This document shows positions 61,247 through 64,000 of a DNA stretch of 64,000 nucleotides, piece by piece. Within the stretch, counting starts at the first letter, position 1, and every line of letters starts with the position of its first letter. The notes beneath the pieces are model-generated. The model was not told where the DNA came from, did not search any database, and saw only the letters and a list, made by a program, of their open reading frames with translations. This DNA is from Paludisphaera mucosa. GTDB taxonomy: Bacteria > Planctomycetota > Planctomycetia > Isosphaerales > Isosphaeraceae. The stretch lies in assembly GCF_029589435.1 (NCBI RefSeq), contig NZ_JARRAG010000002.1, positions 4,774,001 to 4,838,000 on the forward strand. Reading direction: 5' to 3'. Both the position numbers and the translations under genes were made by a program.

Positions 61247-63928
61247 GTGAGTACCGCCGAACTGCCGACCAACGCGCCGCTCGCCCCCCAGCCGCTGGAC
61301 ATCGAGGAGGAGCTCAAAGAGAGTTACCTCAACTACGCGATGTCGGTCATCATCAGCCGGGCGCTGCCGGACGTCCGGGACGGGCTGAAGCCCTCGCAGC
61401 GGCGGATCCTGGTCGCCATGCGCGACCTCGGGCTGAACCCGGGCTCCTCCACCAGCAAGTGCGCGGGCATCGTCGGCGAGACGATGAAGCGGTACCACCC
61501 CCACGGCGACAACTCGATCTACCCCACCCTGGCCCGCATGGCCCAGTGGTGGAACATGCGGCACCTGCTGATCACCGGCCAGGGGAACTTCGGCAGCATC
61601 CACGGCCTGCCGCCGGCCGCCATGCGGTACACCGAGGCCAAGCTCAGCCCGGTCGCCGCCGAGATGCTGGAGGACATCGGCTACGACACGGTCGACTTCC
61701 AGCCCAACTACGACGAGAAATATCAGGAGCCCCGCGTCCTGCCGGGCAAGTTCCCGAACCTGCTCGTCAACGGCTCGGGGGGTATCGCCGTCGGCATGGC
61801 GACGTCGATCCCGCCCCACAACCTCGGCGAGGTCTGCGACGCCCTGGTCGCCTACATCGACGACCCGGCGATCGAGCTCGACGACATCATGGACGTCCTG
61901 CCCGCGCCCGACTTCCCCACCGGGGGCGTCATCTGCGGCCGGATGGGCGTGAAGGAGGCGTACCGCAGCGGCCGGGGCCGGGTGGTCCTGCGCGCCACGT
62001 CGTCGATCGAGGAGCTGAAGGACGGCCGCTCGCAGATCGTCTTCAGCGACATCCCCTACCAGCTCACCAAGGAGCCGCTCTTCAAGAAGCTGGCCGAGCT
62101 GGTCAACAACGGCCGGATCACCGGCGTCTCCGACATCGTCGACGAGAGCGACCGCAAGCAGCCCGTGCGGATCGTCGTGAAGCTGAAGAAGGCCGAGGAT
62201 CCCAACGTCATCCTCAACCAGCTCTACGAGTTCTCGCCGCTGCAGGACACGTTCAGCGTCATCATGCTGGCCCTGGTCGACGGCCGGCCCAAGACGCTGC
62301 CGATCAAGGAGTTCCTCCGGCTCTTCGTCGAGCACCGGATCAACGTCATCCGCCGACGCACCCGGTTCCTGCTCCGCCAGGCGAAGCAGCGGGCGCACAT
62401 CGTCGAAGGCCTCTTGATCGCGCTGCACCACATCGACGAGATCATCCGCGTCATCCGGTCGTCGGCCAACCCGGCCGAGGCCCGCGTCCGCCTGATGTCG
62501 ATCGAGGTCTCCGCCCAGATCCTCCAGCGGGCCCTGAACGACCCCGACGCCAAGGCGTCCACCAGCCTGACCCGCATGCAGGCCGACGCGATCCTGGCGA
62601 TGCAGCTCCAGCGCCTGACGGGCCTGGAGGCCGACAAGCTGGCGCAGGAGTACCTCGCCCTCAAGACCGACATCGACCGCTACGAGGTCATCCTGGGCGA
62701 CGAGCAGGTGATCCTCGGCCTCATCCGCGACGACCTGCTGGAGCTGAAGTCGAAGTACGCCAACCCCCGCCGGAGCCAGATCTCCGACGAGGAGCTGGGC
62801 GACTACGACAAGGAAGCCCTGATCCGCGAAGAGTACATGGTCGTCACCGTCACCCACGACGGCTACATCAAGCGCCAGCCCCCCTCGACCTACCGCGCCC
62901 AGGGCCGCGGCGGCCGCGGGATCACCGCCGCCAACACCCGCGACGGCGACTTCCTGGAGCACATGTTCGTCGCGCTCACGCACGACTACCTGCTCTTCTT
63001 CACCGACCACGGCAAGGTCTTCTGGCTGAAGGTCTACGACCTGCCGATGGCCACGCGGACCTCGGGCGGCCGCGCGATCGTCAACCTGCTGCAGGTCTCC
63101 GACGGCGAGAAGATCACCGGCATCGTCCCCGTCCGCAAGTTCCGCGAGGACGAGAGCCTGATGATGGTCACCCGCCGGGGGACCGTGAAGAAGACCGACC
63201 TGACCGCCTTCAAGCGGCCCCTGGGCCGCGGCATCATCGCCCTGGGCCTCGACGAGGGCGACCAGCTCATCGGCGTCGCCCGCACCAGGGCCGGCGACCA
63301 CGTCGTCCTGAGCACCCGCGAGGGCATGGCCGTCCGCTTCGACGAGTCCGACGTCCGCTCGATGGGCCGCCCCGCGCACGGCGTACGGGGCATCAACCTG
63401 GAAGAGGGCGACGAGGTGATCGGCATGATCGTCGCCAACGGCCAGGAGGACCCGGCCAGCCTGCTGACCGTCTGCGAGAACGGCTACGGCAAGCGGACCC
63501 TGCTCTCCGAGTACCGCTCGCAGAATCGGGGCGGCAAGGGCCTGATCGACATCAAGACCAGCGACCGCAACGGCCGGGTCGTGGCGATCGCCAAGGTGAC
63601 CGACGCCGACGAGGTCATGATCACGACCACCGGCGGCATCCTGATCCGCACCCGCGTCGGCGACACCCGCCCCATCGGCCGCAACACCCAGGGCGTCCGC
63701 CTGATCCGCCTCGACGAGGGCGACGCCGTCAGCAGCCTCGCCAAGCTCCCCGAGGAGGAACTGGGCGGCGACCCCGAGACCGCCCTGGTCCTCGAGGCCG
63801 CCGACGGCGAGCCCCTGGACACGCCCGCCGACGGCCTGTCCAAGGGGCCCCACATCCTCGACGACGGGGTCGCCGAGGCCGACGCCCAGGACCACATCGA
63901 CGCCGACGAGGCCGAACCCGAGGCCTGA
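61247..63928 (+). CDS. gyrA: DNA gyrase subunit A
   Basis: The 893-residue type IIA topoisomerase A subunit cuts and passes DNA to introduce negative supercoils, working with GyrB. The winged-helix/tower domain (about 25-500) has [20 protein letters not shown], the DNA-cleaving Tyr128 in [10 protein letters not shown] and [22 protein letters not shown]. The C-terminal beta-pinwheel (about 520-870) begins with the GyrA-box-like QGRGGRGI. The GTG at 61247 follows GAGGGAA and the fold starts shortly after it. At the quinolone pocket, [10 protein letters not shown] carries Asn89 and Pro93 where E. coli has Ser83 and Asp87. The acidic tail (DEAEPEA) is unusual but common in this lineage. No gyrB in this window. 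Confidence 0.96.
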   Translation: MSTAELPTNAPLAPQPLDIEEELKESYLNYAMSVIISRALPDVRDGLKPSQRRILVAMRDLGLNPGSSTSKCAGIVGETMKRYHPHGDNSIYPTLARMAQWWNMRHLLITGQGNFGSIHGLPPAAMRYTEAKLSPVAAEMLEDIGYDTVDFQPNYDEKYQEPRVLPGKFPNLLVNGSGGIAVGMATSIPPHNLGEVCDALVAYIDDPAIELDDIMDVLPAPDFPTGGVICGRMGVKEAYRSGRGRVVLRATSSIEELKDGRSQIVFSDIPYQLTKEPLFKKLAELVNNGRITGVSDIVDESDRKQPVRIVVKLKKAEDPNVILNQLYEFSPLQDTFSVIMLALVDGRPKTLPIKEFLRLFVEHRINVIRRRTRFLLRQAKQRAHIVEGLLIALHHIDEIIRVIRSSANPAEARVRLMSIEVSAQILQRALNDPDAKASTSLTRMQADAILAMQLQRLTGLEADKLAQEYLALKTDIDRYEVILGDEQVILGLIRDDLLELKSKYANPRRSQISDEELGDYDKEALIREEYMVVTVTHDGYIKRQPPSTYRAQGRGGRGITAANTRDGDFLEHMFVALTHDYLLFFTDHGKVFWLKVYDLPMATRTSGGRAIVNLLQVSDGEKITGIVPVRKFREDESLMMVTRRGTVKKTDLTAFKRPLGRGIIALGLDEGDQLIGVARTRAGDHVVLSTREGMAVRFDESDVRSMGRPAHGVRGINLEEGDEVIGMIVANGQEDPASLLTVCENGYGKRTLLSEYRSQNRGGKGLIDIKTSDRNGRVVAIAKVTDADEVMITTTGGILIRTRVGDTRPIGRNTQGVRLIRLDEGDAVSSLAKLPEEELGGDPETALVLEAADGEPLDTPADGLSKGPHILDDGVAEADAQDHIDADEAEPEA

Positions 63929-64000
63929 GGCCGGCGAAGCGGAACTTCGATTATTCCCTGGACTCGCGACTTCCGGCCGATTCCAATCGCGTAATCGGCC

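Overview
The window looks like chromosome from a GC-rich planctomycete, most likely family Isosphaeraceae. This is inferred from very high GC codon use, two secreted proteins with a planctomycete-type N-terminal motif (LEDRRVPA and LEFLETRIAP), a PEP-CTERM protein, DUF1080, DUF1579 and DUF2293 proteins, a fused E1 alpha-beta dehydrogenase, and small paralogous secreted proteins of unknown function. No rRNA, tRNA or CRISPR array was recognised, and no complete mobile element.

Layout. 1-5.1 kb: a small exported protein and a calcium-binding RTX-type surface protein, then about 1.8 kb of decayed DNA with an IS66 transposase remnant. 5.1-11.2 kb: a tightly coupled plus-strand cluster (DeoR-type regulator, divergent class II aldolase, lipoyl acyltransferase E2, fused E1 alpha-beta, PfkB kinase). 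It looks like a self-regulated route for an unknown sugar or sugar acid ending in oxidative decarboxylation of a 2-oxoacid. 11.7-12.6 kb: an ArsR/SRPBCC pair behind a compact, probably leaderless promoter. 13.0-23.1 kb: a small exported protein and a 3136-residue secreted protein made of autotransporter-type beta-strand repeats and Ig-like repeats. 23.3-24.6 kb: decayed IS66 and IS630 transposases. 24.6-34.6 kb: accessory single genes (ankyrin protein, exonuclease III, DUF1579, VOC protein, zinc metalloprotease, PEP-CTERM protein, ABC-2 permease, aldo/keto reductase).

34.7-45.9 kb: a long minus-strand signalling and glycan cluster. From upstream to downstream it holds an exported hypothetical protein, an NtrC-type sigma-54 activator, a clear sigma-54 promoter with upstream dyads, a small hypothetical protein, a membrane histidine kinase, a receiver-TPR protein, a KdpD-sensor/USP protein without kinase, a GT-A type glycosyltransferase, a GT4 glycosyltransferase and an amylo-alpha-1,6-glucosidase-like protein. 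This is the best candidate for a coherent, poorly described system.

46.1-64 kb: a YiiX-like papain-fold protein, two related Gly-rich secreted proteins on opposite strands (47.5 and 59.5 kb), two hydrolases (one a DUF1080-alpha/beta hydrolase fusion), DUF2293, a broken SEC-C gene, a PaiB-like protein overlapping a TPR-AAA+ fusion, a NERD protein, a C-terminal J-domain protein, an FkbM methyltransferase, a fatty acid desaturase, and gyrA. Several small genes (12.7, 47.2 and 52.2 kb, and the transposases) are frameshifted, so gene decay is common between intact genes. No database search was possible: family names rest on motifs read by eye.
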